Part shown: positions 8,444 to 17,678 of the stretch, piece after piece | Layout of the letters: each line of letters begins with the position of its first letter | Position numbering within the stretch: position 1 is the stretch's first letter | Source of the DNA: Actinokineospora bangkokensis | GTDB lineage: Bacteria; Actinomycetota; Actinomycetes; Mycobacteriales; Pseudonocardiaceae | Assembly: GCF_001940455.1 (NCBI RefSeq) | Contig: NZ_MKQR01000002.1 | Location: forward strand, 62,001-126,000 | Length of the DNA: 64,000 nt | Direction of reading: 5' to 3' | Translations under genes and position numbers: made by a program | Notes under the pieces: model-generated | The model's input: the letters and a program-made list of their open reading frames with translations, nothing else | Database searches by the model: none | Told to the model about the DNA's origin: nothing

Positions 8444-9910
8444 GTGTCCCGATTCGTCGACCGCGTGGTCATCCACGTCGCGGCCGGTAGCGGCGGCAAC
8501 GGCTGCGCCTCGGTGCACCGCGAGAAGTTCAAGCCCCTCGGCGGCCCCGACGGCGGCAACGGCGGCAGCGGCGGCGACGTCGTGCTGGTCGTCGACGGCA
8601 ACGTGCACACGCTGCTGGACTTCCACTTCCGCCCGCACGCCACCGCGGGCAACGGCAAGCAGGGCCAGGGCGGCAACCGCGACGGCGCCCTCGGTGAGGA
8701 CCTGGTGCTGCGCGTGCCGGACGGCACCGTCGTGCTCGACCAGCGCGGCGAGGTCCTGGCCGACCTGGTGGGCCCCGGCACCCGCTTCGTCGCCGCCCAG
8801 GGCGGCCGCGGCGGCCTGGGCAACGCCGCGCTGGCCTCCAAGGCCCGCCGCGCCCCCGGCTTCGCCCTGCTCGGTGAGCCCGGCGACGCCCGCGACCTGG
8901 TGCTGGAGCTGCGCTCGGTGGCCGACGCGGGCCTGCTGGGCTTCCCCTCGGCGGGCAAGTCGTCGCTGATCTCGGTGCTGTCCCAGGCCCGACCCAAGAT
9001 CGCCGACTACCCGTTCACGACCCTGGTGCCGAACCTGGGCGTGGTCACCGCGGGCGACGCGGTCTACACCATCGCCGACGTGCCCGGCCTGATCCCCGGC
9101 GCCAGCGACGGCAAGGGCCTCGGCCTGGACTTCCTGCGCCACATCGAGCGCTGCTCGGTGCTGGTGCACGTCGTCGACTGCGCCACCTACGAGCCCGACC
9201 GCGACCCGGTGTCCGACATCGACGCCCTGGAGGCCGAGCTCGCCCGCTACACCCCGGCCCTGGGCGGCGACCTGGCCGACCGCCCGCGCGTGGTGGTGCT
9301 CAACAAGATCGATGTCCCGGAGGCCCGCGAGCTCGCTGAGCTGGTGCGCCCGGACATCGAGGCCCGCGGCCTGCCCGTGTTCGAGATCTCCACGGCCACC
9401 CGCGAGGGCCTGCGCGAGCTGAGCTTCGCCCTGGCCGAGGTCATCGAGGCCGACCGCGCCGCCAAGCCCCCGGTCGAGCCCAGCCGAGTCGTGCTGCGCC
9501 CCACGGCCGTGGACGACGCGGGCTTCACCGTCGAGGCCGACCCCGAGGACGAGGGCGGCTTCATCGTCCGCGGCGAGCGCCCCGAGCGCTGGATCCGCCA
9601 GACCGACTTCAACAACACCGAGGCCGTCGGCTACCTCGGTGACCGCCTCGCCCGCCTGGGCGTCGAGGACGCCCTGGCCAAGGCCGGTGCCGTCCCCGGC
9701 TGCCCGGTCACCGTCGGCGACGTCACCTTCGACTGGGAGCCCTCCACCCCGGCGGGCATCGCCACCGTCATGCACGGCCGCGGCAGCGACCCCCGCCTGG
9801 ACACCCACGAGCGCATCGGCGCCGCAGAGCGCAAGGCGGCCAAGCAGGCCCGCCGCACCCACCAGGACTACACCGACTACTCCCACGCCGACGAGGACGA
9901 CGACCTGTGA
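8444..9910 (+). CDS. obgE: GTPase ObgE/CgtA
   Basis: A 488-aa Obg GTPase involved in late 50S subunit assembly and stress signalling. Residues 1-158 form the glycine-rich Obg fold ([19 protein letters not shown]). The G domain follows with G1 GFPSAGKSS, switch region [14 protein letters not shown]3 DVPGL and G4 NKID. The C-terminal OCT domain ([20 protein letters not shown]) and an acidic end, HADEDDDL, complete the protein. The GTG start is preceded by GAGGAAG. Its last four bases overlap proB. Confidence 0.97.
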   Translation: MSRFVDRVVIHVAAGSGGNGCASVHREKFKPLGGPDGGNGGSGGDVVLVVDGNVHTLLDFHFRPHATAGNGKQGQGGNRDGALGEDLVLRVPDGTVVLDQRGEVLADLVGPGTRFVAAQGGRGGLGNAALASKARRAPGFALLGEPGDARDLVLELRSVADAGLLGFPSAGKSSLISVLSQARPKIADYPFTTLVPNLGVVTAGDAVYTIADVPGLIPGASDGKGLGLDFLRHIERCSVLVHVVDCATYEPDRDPVSDIDALEAELARYTPALGGDLADRPRVVVLNKIDVPEARELAELVRPDIEARGLPVFEISTATREGLRELSFALAEVIEADRAAKPPVEPSRVVLRPTAVDDAGFTVEADPEDEGGFIVRGERPERWIRQTDFNNTEAVGYLGDRLARLGVEDALAKAGAVPGCPVTVGDVTFDWEPSTPAGIATVMHGRGSDPRLDTHERIGAAERKAAKQARRTHQDYTDYSHADEDDDL

Positions 9911-11136
9911 CCCCGCAGCCCGCCGACCCCCCGGCAGGCCAGGCCCCCGACGCGGCCGCCGCGGCCGAGGAGCCCGCCCAAGCAGCCGCGGGGGAGCCGG
10001 GTTCGGCAGGTGGGTCCGGGGTGGCGTCGTCCGCGACCCGGGAGGCCATCGCCGCGGCCCGGTTGGTCGTGGTCAAGGTCGGCTCGTCCTCGCTGACGAC
10101 GGCCGGGGGCGGGCTGGACCCCGCCCGGCTGGACACCCTGGTCGACGCGCTGGCCGCCCGGCTGGCCGCGGGCAGCCAGGTGATCCTGGTGTCCTCGGGC
10201 GCCATCGCCGCCGGGTTGGCCCCGCTGTCGATCGCCCGCCGCCCCCGGGACCTGGCCACCCAGCAGGCCGCGGCCAGCGTCGGGCAGATCCTCCTGGCGC
10301 ACGCCTACGTCGCCTCCTTCGCCCGCTACTCGCTGCAAGTCGGCCAGGTGCTGCTGACCGCTGACGACGTGGTCCGCCGCTCGCACTACCGCAACGCGCA
10401 GCGGACCCTGTCCCGGCTGCTGGCCCTGGGCGCGGTGCCGGTGGTCAACGAGAACGACACCGTGGCCACCGAGGAGATCCGCTTCGGCGACAACGACCGG
10501 CTGGCCGCCCTGGTGGCCCACCTGGTCGGTGCCGACGCCCTGGTGCTGCTCTCCGACGTCGACGCCCTCTACGACGGCGACCCGCGGCTCGGTGGCGCCC
10601 GCAAGATCGCCGAGGTGGCGGGGGAGTCCGACGTGGACGGTGTCCGCGCGGGCAGCACCGGCGCCTCCGGCCTCGGGACCGGGGGCATGGCGTCCAAGCT
10701 GGCCGCCGCCCGGCTGGCCTCGGCCGCCGGGGTCCCGGTGCTGCTGACCTCCGCCGCCCAGGCCAAGTCCGCGCTCGGCGCCGCCGACGTCGGCACGGCC
10801 TTCGCCGCGGGCACCCGGCGGCTGACCTCCCGCCGCTTCTGGCTGGGCTACGCCGCCGACGCCAAGGGCACGCTCGTCCTCGACGACGGCGCGGTGCAGG
10901 CCGTGGTGCGCCGCCGCCGCTCGCTGCTCGCCGCGGGCATCACCGCGACCACCGGGGAGTTCGTCGCCGGTGACGTCGTGGAGCTGCGCGACCTCACCGG
11001 GGCCGTGGTGGCCCGGGGCATCACCGGCTTCGACGCCGCCGAGCTGCCCGCGCTGCTCGGGCACTCGACCCAGGACCTCCCCGCGGACCGCCGCCGCGAG
11101 GTCGTCCACGCCGACGACCTGGTGCCGCTGCTCTAG
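9907..11136 (+). CDS. proB: Glutamate 5-kinase
   Basis: Phosphorylates glutamate in the first step of proline synthesis. The amino acid kinase core starts with [13 protein letters not shown] and includes [22 protein letters not shown] and [15 protein letters not shown]; a C-terminal PUA domain ([14 protein letters not shown]) is present. The GTG at 9907 overlaps the obgE stop (GTGA) and would add an Ala/Pro-rich N-terminus of about 38 residues. A GTG at 10021 would give the more usual length of 371 residues. I keep the coupled start but consider the downstream one possible. Confidence 0.95.
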   Translation: MTPQPADPPAGQAPDAAAAAEEPAQAAAGEPGSAGGSGVASSATREAIAAARLVVVKVGSSSLTTAGGGLDPARLDTLVDALAARLAAGSQVILVSSGAIAAGLAPLSIARRPRDLATQQAAASVGQILLAHAYVASFARYSLQVGQVLLTADDVVRRSHYRNAQRTLSRLLALGAVPVVNENDTVATEEIRFGDNDRLAALVAHLVGADALVLLSDVDALYDGDPRLGGARKIAEVAGESDVDGVRAGSTGASGLGTGGMASKLAAARLASAAGVPVLLTSAAQAKSALGAADVGTAFAAGTRRLTSRRFWLGYAADAKGTLVLDDGAVQAVVRRRRSLLAAGITATTGEFVAGDVVELRDLTGAVVARGITGFDAAELPALLGHSTQDLPADRRREVVHADDLVPLL

Positions 11137-11229
11137 CCCGGGGGCCGCCCCGCTGAGTCGTCGTCGCGTCCCGACGCCCCGGCGGAGAGCCTGTCGTGTC
11201 TGCTGTGGACACCCGGTCCGGCTGACTCG

Positions 11230-13329
11230 CTATGTAGTTGTGGCAAGGGCGAACGGCAACACCTCCTCCGCACCCGCACCGGTCAGCAGGTAGGTCGCCA
11301 CGGTGACGGTCCACCCGCTGTCGACCCGCTCGTCGACCAGCAGCACCGGGCCGCCGAGGCCGTCGAGCCGTTCGGTGAGCTCGTCGGGCACCCACAGCGA
11401 CTCCCACAGCCGGGACACCCGGTGCGCGCTGTTGCCCGGTGCCACGGGGGCGCCCAGCTCGACGGTGCCGAGGGCGGGCAGCCTGCCGATCGCGGCGATC
11501 TTCGCGCCGAGGTCGAGCGCCAGCGCCGACGAGCCGATGGTGACGACCCCGATCGGCCGCCGCTCCCAGCCCCAGGACGCGAGCACCTGCACGCAGCCCT
11601 GCACCACGTCGTCGGGGACCGAGGTCGCCCCCTCCGCGAAGAGGGCCCGCAGCCGGTTGCCCCAGCCGATGTCGGTCAGCCGCCCCAGCGCCCGGCCCGT
11701 CGCCGCCGCCCGCTCGGGCTTGATCTTCCCGCTCAGCGGCACGTCGAGCGCCGCCATGCCGGTGGGCCAGAGCTTCTTCGGCGTGATGTCCACGCCGGGG
11801 CGCCGCAGCCGCTCCTCCGCCGCCGCCACCCCGGCGTCGGAGACGGCCGGGTCCCAGCGCGTGCCCGTGCAGTTGTCGCACCGCCCGCACGGTGCCGCGT
11901 GCGGGTCGTCGAGCTGGCGCAGCAGGAACTCCATCCGGCACGCGCTGGTCTCCTCGTACTCCAGGATCGCCCGCTGCTCGGCGACCCTGGCCTCCGCGAT
12001 GCGCCCGTAGCGGTCCCCGTCGTACTCCCAGGCGGCCCCGGTCGCCTCCCAGCCGCCGCGCACCCGCCGGACGGCCCCGTCGACGTCGAGCACCTTGAGC
12101 ACCATCTCCAGCCGCCCGCGCGCCAGGTCGACCAGCGGCTCGATGGCCTGCGTGGACAGCACCCGGCCCGCGGACCCCAGCGCCCCCAGCACCTCGCGCA
12201 CCACCTGCTCCGGCGGGAAGGCCAGCGAGGCGAAGTAGGCCCAGATGTCCTTGTCCTCGGGGCCCGGCATCAGCAGCACGTCGGCGGACTCCACCCCGCG
12301 GCCTGCGCGGCCGATCTGCTGGTAGTAGGAGATGGGCGACTGCGGGGCGCCGACGTGCACCACGAACCCCAGGTCGGGCTTGTCGAAGCCCATCCCCAGC
12401 GCTGAGGTGGCCACCAGCGCCTTGACCCGGTTGGCCAGCAGGTCCTCCTCGGCCTGCTGGCGCGCGGCGGTGTCGGTGCGCCCGGTGTAGGCGGCCACCT
12501 CGTACCCGCGCTCGCGCAGGAACGCGGCCAGCTCCTCGGCCGCGGCCACGGTGAGGGTGTAGATGATCCCCGACCCGGTGAACCCGTCCAGGTGCTCAGC
12601 GAGCCAGGCCAGCCGCGCCCGCGCCGTCGGCAGCCGCAGCACCGCCAGCCGCAGGCTCTCCCGGTCCAGCGGCCCGCGCAGCACCAGGGCGTCGCTCTCC
12701 GCGAGCCGCAGCTGCGCGGTGACGTCGCGGACCACCCGGTCGTTGGCGGTCGCGGTGGTGGCCAGCACCGGCACGCCCTCGGGCAGCTCGGTCAGCAGGG
12801 TCCGCAGCCGCCGGTAGTCCGGGCGGAAGTCGTGGCCCCAGTCGGAGACGCAGTGCGCCTCGTCGACGACGAGCATCCCGGCCGAGGCGGTGAGCGCGGG
12901 CAGCACGGCGTCGCGGAAGTCCGGGTTGTTCAGCCGCTCCGGGCTCACCAGCAGCACGTCCACCTCGCCCGCGGTGACGGCGTCCTGCACCGCCGTCCAC
13001 TCCTCGGTGTTGGCGGAGTTGATCGTGCGCGCGTGCACCCCCGCCCGCGCCGCGGCCTCCACCTGGTTGCGCATCAGCGCCAGCAGCGGCGAGACGATCA
13101 CCGTCGGGCCCGCGCCGCGCTCGCGCAGCAGGGCGGTGGCCACGAAGTACACAGCGGACTTGCCCCACCCGGTGCGCTGCACGACCAGCGCCCGCGCGCG
13201 GCGGACCACCAGCGCCTCGATGGCGGTCCACTGGTCGTCGCGCAGCCGCGCGCCCGGCCCGGCCAGGGCGCGCAGGCGCTCCTCGGCGGACTCGCGGAGG
13301 GCGTCGGTGGCTGCTGTGGTGCTCGTCAT
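11230..13329 (-). CDS. recQ: RecQ-family DNA helicase with C-terminal phosphoribosyltransferase-like domain
   Basis: A 699-aa superfamily 2 helicase that unwinds DNA 3' to 5'. Visible motifs are Walker [17 protein letters not shown] as [26 protein letters not shown], and motif [11 protein letters not shown] zinc-binding cluster (SACRMEFLL ... CGRCDNC) follows. The last 80 or so residues contain [12 protein letters not shown], which fits the PRPP-loop pattern of phosphoribosyltransferases and is not part of classical RecQ. The ATG at 13329 is preceded by AAGGA; an in-frame start at 13416 has no support. It is divergent from nadD and converges on proB. Confidence 0.92.
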   Translation of the reverse strand: MTSTTAATDALRESAEERLRALAGPGARLRDDQWTAIEALVVRRARALVVQRTGWGKSAVYFVATALLRERGAGPTVIVSPLLALMRNQVEAAARAGVHARTINSANTEEWTAVQDAVTAGEVDVLLVSPERLNNPDFRDAVLPALTASAGMLVVDEAHCVSDWGHDFRPDYRRLRTLLTELPEGVPVLATTATANDRVVRDVTAQLRLAESDALVLRGPLDRESLRLAVLRLPTARARLAWLAEHLDGFTGSGIIYTLTVAAAEELAAFLRERGYEVAAYTGRTDTAARQQAEEDLLANRVKALVATSALGMGFDKPDLGFVVHVGAPQSPISYYQQIGRAGRGVESADVLLMPGPEDKDIWAYFASLAFPPEQVVREVLGALGSAGRVLSTQAIEPLVDLARGRLEMVLKVLDVDGAVRRVRGGWEATGAAWEYDGDRYGRIAEARVAEQRAILEYEETSACRMEFLLRQLDDPHAAPCGRCDNCTGTRWDPAVSDAGVAAAEERLRRPGVDITPKKLWPTGMAALDVPLSGKIKPERAAATGRALGRLTDIGWGNRLRALFAEGATSVPDDVVQGCVQVLASWGWERRPIGVVTIGSSALALDLGAKIAAIGRLPALGTVELGAPVAPGNSAHRVSRLWESLWVPDELTERLDGLGGPVLLVDERVDSGWTVTVATYLLTGAGAEEVLPFALATTT

Positions 13330-13369
13330 GGGTCCTTGGTACCGCAGCCCGCCCACACGACCCAACCGG

Positions 13370-13395
13370 TTGTCCACAGGTGCGGGTTGTCCACA
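13370..13395 (+). promoter_or_regulatory. Two tandem DnaA-box-like sites
   Basis: Two exact copies of TTGTCCACA lie at 13370-13378 and 13387-13395, in the same direction and 17 bases apart start to start, in the recQ/nadD divergent region. TTGTCCACA is the usual high-GC actinobacterial DnaA box form. Whether they bind DnaA is inference. Confidence 0.55.
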
Positions 13396-13444
13396 GGCGG
13401 GCGAGACCTCGCCCACACGCCGCGACGATCTGTGGTAGCGGACG

Positions 13445-13450
13445 TAGGCT
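13445..13450 (+). promoter_or_regulatory. Putative -10 element of a leaderless nadD transcript
   Basis: TAGGCT fits the actinobacterial TAnnnT -10 consensus and sits exactly seven bases before the nadD ATG, which has no ribosome-binding site. This is the spacing expected when transcription starts at the ATG itself. The same hexamer and spacing precede the DegV gene at 15910. Confidence 0.45.
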
Positions 13451-13457
13451 CACGCGC

Positions 13458-14048
13458 ATGCGTCGTCGCGTGGGCATCATGGGCGGCACCTTCGACCCCG
13501 TCCACCACGGTCACCTGGTGGCCGCCAGCGAGGTGCAGGCCCGCTTCGAGCTGGACGAGGTCGTGTTCGTGCCGACCGGGCAGCCCTGGCAGAAGTCCAC
13601 CCACGCGGTGACCGCCGCCGAGGACCGCTACCTGATGACGGTCGTGGCCACCGCGTCCAACCCGCGCTTCTCGGTCAGCCGGGTCGACGTCGACCGCGGC
13701 GGCGCGACCTACACCGTCGACACCCTGCGCGACCTGCGCGAGCGCCACCCCGACGCCGAGCTGTTCTTCATCACCGGCGCCGACGCGCTGGCCCAGATCC
13801 TGTCCTGGCACCGGGTGGAAGAGCTGTTCACCCTCGCCCACTTCGTCGGGGTCACCCGACCGGGGTACACCCTGGGTGACCAGCACGTGCCGTCCGGCTC
13901 GGTCTCGCTGGTGGAGGTGCCCGCGATGGCCATCTCCTCCACCGCCTGCCGCGCCCGCGTCGCCAAGGGCGAGCCCATCTGGTACCTCGTCCCGGACGGC
14001 GTCGTGCAGTACATCTCCAAGCGCGGCCTGTACGCCGATGGTGACTGA
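13458..14048 (+). CDS. nadD: Nicotinate-nucleotide adenylyltransferase
   Basis: A 196-aa enzyme that converts nicotinate mononucleotide and ATP to deamido-NAD. The nucleotidyltransferase signature [11 protein letters not shown] is at residues 9-19 and the second motif [10 protein letters not shown] near the end carries the ISST signature. The ATG at 13458 follows a TAGGCT -10 by seven bases and lacks a Shine-Dalgarno site, so the message is probably leaderless; an in-frame start at 13380 would add an implausible basic extension. It is followed by rsfS, as in most actinobacteria. Confidence 0.96.
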   Translation: MRRRVGIMGGTFDPVHHGHLVAASEVQARFELDEVVFVPTGQPWQKSTHAVTAAEDRYLMTVVATASNPRFSVSRVDVDRGGATYTVDTLRDLRERHPDAELFFITGADALAQILSWHRVEELFTLAHFVGVTRPGYTLGDQHVPSGSVSLVEVPAMAISSTACRARVAKGEPIWYLVPDGVVQYISKRGLYADGD

Positions 14049-14138
14049 GCGCGCGCTGACCGGTGCATCGCGGCGGGCCCCCGGCGGCCCCGGGTACCCT
14101 CACCAGGTCGAGTGCACCCGCCCAGCGCTAGGAGAACA

Positions 14139-14525
14139 GTGACCGCCACAGCCGAGTCCCGCGAGCTGGCCCTCGTCGCAGCCACCGCGGCAGCGGACAA
14201 GAAGGCCACCGACGTGGTCGTGCTGGACGTGTCCGACCAGCTGGTCATCACCGACTGCTTCGTGATCGCCTCCGCGGGCAACGAGCGCCAGGTCGGCGCG
14301 ATCGTCGACAGCGTCGAGGAGAAGATGCGCGAGGCCGGGAGCAAGCCGGTCCGCCGCGAGGGCACCCGCGAGGGGCGCTGGGTGCTGCTCGACTTCGTCG
14401 ACGTGGTCGTGCACGTCCAGCACGCCGAGGAGCGCACCTTCTACAGCCTGGAGCGGCTGTGGAAGGACTGCCCGCGGGTGGAGTTCGACCCGCTGCCCCC
14501 GGCTGAGGGGGACGGCGAGGAGTGA
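14139..14525 (+). CDS. rsfS: Ribosome silencing factor RsfS
   Basis: A 128-aa RsfS/Iojap protein, which binds L14 and blocks subunit joining under starvation. Family residues are DVVVLDVSDQLVITDCFVIASA and EGRWVLLDFVDVVVHV, with the C-terminal ERLWKDCP. The GTG at 14139 has GGAG four bases upstream. A possible TACCCT -10 lies at 14095-14100, which would give this gene its own promoter. Its stop overlaps the next start (GTGA). Confidence 0.95.
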   Translation: MTATAESRELALVAATAAADKKATDVVVLDVSDQLVITDCFVIASAGNERQVGAIVDSVEEKMREAGSKPVRREGTREGRWVLLDFVDVVVHVQHAEERTFYSLERLWKDCPRVEFDPLPPAEGDGEE

Positions 14526-15136
14526 CGCTGCGCAAGGTGGTGCTCTGGCGGCACGGGGAGACCGACTACAACGCCTCCGGCCGGATGCAGGGTCACATCG
14601 ACTCCCACTTGACCGAGACCGGCTGGAACCAGGCGCGGTTCGCCGTGCCGGGCCTGGCCCGGTTCTCCCCGGACGTCATCGTGGCCTCCGACCTGCGCCG
14701 CGCCACCGACACCGCGACGGTGTTCTCCGAGGCCATCGGCGTCCCGCTGCGGTTGGACAAGCGCTTGCGCGAGACCAACCTGGGCCGCTGGCAGGGCCAC
14801 ACCGGCCAGGAGATCGACCTCGACTACCCCGGTGACCGGGCCCGCTGGCAGACCGACGCGACCTGGGCCCCGCCCGGCGGGGAGTCGCGGGTCGAGGTCG
14901 CCGCCCGGGCCATCGAGGTTGTCGCCGACCTCGACGACGGCGACGACGAGACCGCGCTGCTGTGCGCGCACGGCGGGCTGATCACCGCCCTGACCGGCCG
15001 GATGCTGGGGTTGCCGGTGGAGAACTGGTGGCAGCTCGGCGGCATCGGCAACTGCCACTGGACGGTGCTCGCCCGCCGCGAGACCAGCGGTCCGACCTGG
15101 CGGCTGGTCGCCTACAACGCGGGCACGACCAGCTGA
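14522..15136 (+). CDS. Histidine phosphatase family protein, likely glucosyl-3-phosphoglycerate phosphatase type
   Basis: This 204-aa protein belongs to the phosphoglycerate mutase/acid phosphatase superfamily. The phosphohistidine motif is LWRHGETDYNASGRMQGH, and the second catalytic His is in LLCAHGGLITAL. It is coupled to rsfS by a GTGA overlap. In Mycobacterium the gene in this position (after nadD and rsfS) is GpgP, which dephosphorylates glucosyl-3-phosphoglycerate on the way to methylglucose lipopolysaccharide. The next gene also matches that neighbourhood. The specific substrate here is inference from gene order. Confidence 0.85.
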   Translation: MTLRKVVLWRHGETDYNASGRMQGHIDSHLTETGWNQARFAVPGLARFSPDVIVASDLRRATDTATVFSEAIGVPLRLDKRLRETNLGRWQGHTGQEIDLDYPGDRARWQTDATWAPPGGESRVEVAARAIEVVADLDDGDDETALLCAHGGLITALTGRMLGLPVENWWQLGGIGNCHWTVLARRETSGPTWRLVAYNAGTTS

Positions 15137-15141
15137 GCACC

Positions 15142-15876
15142 ATGGCCCCGACCTTCGTGATGTTCGGCGACTCGCTGTGCTTCCACGGACCGGAGGGGCC
15201 GCGGCCCGCGGACGACCCCCGGCTGTGGCCGAACGTGGCCGCCGCGGCGGTGGGTGGCCACGCGGAGCTGTTCGCGGGGTTCGGCTGGACCGCGCGGGAC
15301 GCCTACTGGTCGTTGACCGGTGACCCGCGCGTGTGGGCGCAGTTGCCCGTCGCGGACGTCCTGGTGCTCGCGGTAGGGGGGATGGACACCCTGCCCTCAC
15401 CGTTGCCCACCTATCTGCGGCAGGGCATCCGCTACATCCGCCGGGACAGTCTGCGCCGGAGGGTGCGTGCTACCTACCTCGCGGCGCAGCCGCACCTAGC
15501 GCGGCTTACGCGTGGTTGGCCCACCGCGTTGCCGGTAGCGGCGAGCGTGCACTACCTGGATCAGACAGTGGAGGCGGTACGCGCACTGCGCCCGGAACTA
15601 CCCGCGGTGGTGGTACTACCGGGCGTGCACAGGGCCGAGGCGTACGGGTACGTGCACACCGCTCGTCCTGCGGCGGTGGCGGCCATCTCGCACTGGGCGG
15701 CGGACACGGGCGTCGCGGTGCTCGACATCGCGGAGGTCGTCGGGGAGCACGTGCTGGGCGGTCACGGCAACGTCGACGGCCTGCACTGGGGGTGGGACGG
15801 GCACGCGCTCGCGGGGAAAGCACTCGCGGAAGTGGTGGGCCCGCTGCTCGACCCGCGCACGAACCGCACGTCGTAG
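15142..15876 (+). CDS. SGNH-hydrolase fold protein, OctT-like by position
   Basis: A 244-aa protein with the SGNH block I as FVMFGDSLCFHGP, a VLAVGGMDTL block, and GNVDGLHWGWDGHALAG near the end, which supplies the DxxH-type catalytic pair (D and H). The ATG starts six bases after the phosphatase stop. In M. tuberculosis the gene in this slot (Rv2418c) is reported as the octanoyltransferase OctT acting on glucosylglycerate precursors. The shared order phosphatase-SGNH-DegV makes that a reasonable suggestion, but not proof. Confidence 0.75.
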   Translation: MAPTFVMFGDSLCFHGPEGPRPADDPRLWPNVAAAAVGGHAELFAGFGWTARDAYWSLTGDPRVWAQLPVADVLVLAVGGMDTLPSPLPTYLRQGIRYIRRDSLRRRVRATYLAAQPHLARLTRGWPTALPVAASVHYLDQTVEAVRALRPELPAVVVLPGVHRAEAYGYVHTARPAAVAAISHWAADTGVAVLDIAEVVGEHVLGGHGNVDGLHWGWDGHALAGKALAEVVGPLLDPRTNRTS

Positions 15877-15896
15877 GTTCCCGGCTGGGCGCCAAC

Positions 15897-15902
15897 TAGG
15901 CT
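15897..15902 (+). promoter_or_regulatory. Putative -10 element of a leaderless degV-family transcript
   Basis: TAGGCT seven bases before the GTG at 15910, identical in hexamer and spacing to the nadD promoter. No ribosome-binding site precedes the GTG. Confidence 0.45.
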
Positions 15903-15909
15903 CGCGGGC

Positions 15910-16758
15910 GTGGTGTTCGCCGTAGTCACCGACTCGACCGCGTACCTGCCGGAGGGCTTCGCCGACCGGCACTCGGTGCGGGTGGTGCCGTTGACGGTGC
16001 GGGTCGGGGACCGGGAGCACCGCGACGGCGTGGACCTGGGTCCGGCCGAACTCGCCGCGGCGCTGACCGCCCGCAAGGACGTCAGCACCTCCCGCCCGAA
16101 CCCCGAGGAGTTCATCGCCGAGTACCGCTCGCTGCTCGACGCGGGCGTGGACGGCGTGCTGTCGGTGCACCTGTCGCGCGAGCTGTCGGGGACGTGGGAG
16201 TCGGCGCGGCTCGCCGCCGAGGAGGTCGACCCCTCGCGGGTGCGGGTGGTGGACTCGCGGACGACGGCGATGGGGCTGGGGTTCGGCGTGCTGCGGGCCG
16301 CGGCGGTGGCGGCGACGGGCGCCGAGGGGGCCGAGGTCGAGGCCGCGGCGGTGGACGCGGCGGAGAACACCCGCAGCTTCTTCGTGGTGGAGACCCTGGA
16401 GCACCTGCGCCGGGGTGGGCGCATCGGCGCGGCGCAGGCGCTGCTGGGGACGGCGCTGGCGGTCAAGCCGGTGCTGCACGTGCACGACGGCCGGATCGTG
16501 CCGCTGGAGAAGGTGCGCACCACGAGCAGGGCGATGACCAGGCTGGTCGAGCTGGCCGTGGCGGCCGCGGGGGACCGGCCGGTGGAGCTGGCGGTGCACC
16601 ACCTCGCCGCCGCCGACCGCGCGGCGGAGCTGGCGACCCGGCTCGACGAGCTCGTGCCGCAGGCGTCCGGGTGCGTCGTCTCCGAGCTGGGCGCGGTGAT
16701 CGGCGCGCACACCGGACCAGGTGTTGTCGGCGTGGTCGTCTGCCCGGGCAAGCTGTAG
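15910..16758 (+). CDS. DegV family fatty acid-binding protein
   Basis: A 282-aa DegV/FakB-type protein that binds a fatty acid. The N-terminal AVVTDSTAYLPEGF is the family signature. Other conserved parts are TSRPNPEEF, the VHLSRELSGTWESA loop, VVDSRTTAMGLGF and the C-terminal GAHTGPGVVGV motif. In Firmicutes such proteins present fatty acids to FakA; no kinase subunit is seen here. A second in-frame GTG is three bases downstream. The gene probably has a leaderless transcript. Confidence 0.93.
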   Translation: MVFAVVTDSTAYLPEGFADRHSVRVVPLTVRVGDREHRDGVDLGPAELAAALTARKDVSTSRPNPEEFIAEYRSLLDAGVDGVLSVHLSRELSGTWESARLAAEEVDPSRVRVVDSRTTAMGLGFGVLRAAAVAATGAEGAEVEAAAVDAAENTRSFFVVETLEHLRRGGRIGAAQALLGTALAVKPVLHVHDGRIVPLEKVRTTSRAMTRLVELAVAAAGDRPVELAVHHLAAADRAAELATRLDELVPQASGCVVSELGAVIGAHTGPGVVGVVVCPGKL

Positions 16759-16825
16759 CCCGAACCGGGCAGGATCGCACGGCCCACTGACACTTTCCCG
16801 TGCCCGCTGGCTGATTCGACCGAAG

Positions 16826-16852
16826 TTGTCCACAGGGTCCGAATCCATCCAC
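16826..16852 (+). promoter_or_regulatory. DnaA-box-like pair upstream of comEA
   Basis: An exact TTGTCCACA at 16826-16834 is followed by a weaker CCATCCACA at about 16844-16852, 18 bases start to start. The arrangement resembles the pair in front of nadD. They lie 50-80 bases upstream of the comEA ATG. Confidence 0.4.
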
Positions 16853-16904
16853 AGCGGACGCGACGCCCTCGATCCGCCCTTGTGCCCGTCCTACCTTCGG
16901 TGCC

Positions 16905-17678
16905 ATGGACGGAACCAGCACCCGCACAGCCCACGTCGACCGAGCCCTCGCCCGGTTGGGCAAGCTCGTCGAACGGCCCTGGGACAGCAAGCCCGCGGAC
17001 GACGGCGAGCCCTACGAGACCGACCCGACGACGCCACCGGACCGCGAACGCCGCCCCCGCTGGTGGCGGGACCACCCCGCCGCCGACCTCCTGCGCCGCG
17101 CCGGGCCCCGGCGCGTCCCGATCGCCCTGGTGGTCGGCGTCGTGGCGGTGCTCGCCATCGTCGCCTACCTGCTGCTGTCCGGCCCACCCGCGCCGGAGGC
17201 CGCGCCCGACCTGGCCGCCGCCACCGTGGAGACGAGCCGGGCGCCGACCAGCGCGCGTCCCGCGGAGGTCGTGGTCGACGTGGTGGGCAAGGTGCAGGCG
17301 CCCGGGGTCCGCTCGCTGCCCTCGGGATCGCGGGTGCGCGACGCCCTGACCGCGGCCGGTGGTGCCACGTCGGACGCGGACCTGTCGACGCTCAACCTGG
17401 CCCGGCCGCTGGTCGACGGCGAACAGGTGCGGGTGGGGCTGCCGCAGCTCGCCGTCCCGGGGCCCGCCGCGGCGGGGACCGCGGGGCCGGTCGACCTGAA
17501 CTCCGCGACGGTGGCCCAGCTCGACGAGCTGCCCGGGGTGGGGGCGGTGACGGCCCAGCGCATCCTCGACTGGCGCGAGCGGCACGGCCGTTTCTCCTCC
17601 GTCGCCCAGTTGCAGGAGGTGGATGGCATCGGGCCAGCGCGGTTCGAGTCGCTGCGCGAACTGGTGGTCGTCCCGTGA
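16905..17678 (+). CDS. comEA: ComEA family helix-hairpin-helix DNA-binding protein
   Basis: A 257-aa membrane-anchored DNA receptor. Residues 1-70 are cytoplasmic and charged, a single transmembrane segment is at about 71-93 (IALVVGVVAVLAIVAYLLL), an SLBB domain covers about 120-165 (VVVDVVGKVQAPGV ... ALTAAGG), and two helix-hairpin-helix motifs close the protein (DLNSATVAQLDELPGVG, LQEVDGIGPARFE). It is coupled to comEC by a four-base overlap. Natural competence has not been shown from sequence; a full type IV pilus set is not in view. Confidence 0.93.
   Translation: MDGTSTRTAHVDRALARLGKLVERPWDSKPADDGEPYETDPTTPPDRERRPRWWRDHPAADLLRRAGPRRVPIALVVGVVAVLAIVAYLLLSGPPAPEAAPDLAAATVETSRAPTSARPAEVVVDVVGKVQAPGVRSLPSGSRVRDALTAAGGATSDADLSTLNLARPLVDGEQVRVGLPQLAVPGPAAAGTAGPVDLNSATVAQLDELPGVGAVTAQRILDWRERHGRFSSVAQLQEVDGIGPARFESLRELVVVP

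Noticed and set aside
16721-17674. Long plus-strand frame upstream of and in frame with comEC
   Set aside because: It runs through comEA in another frame and is Arg/Gly/Pro-rich; comEC starts at the GTG that overlaps the comEA stop.
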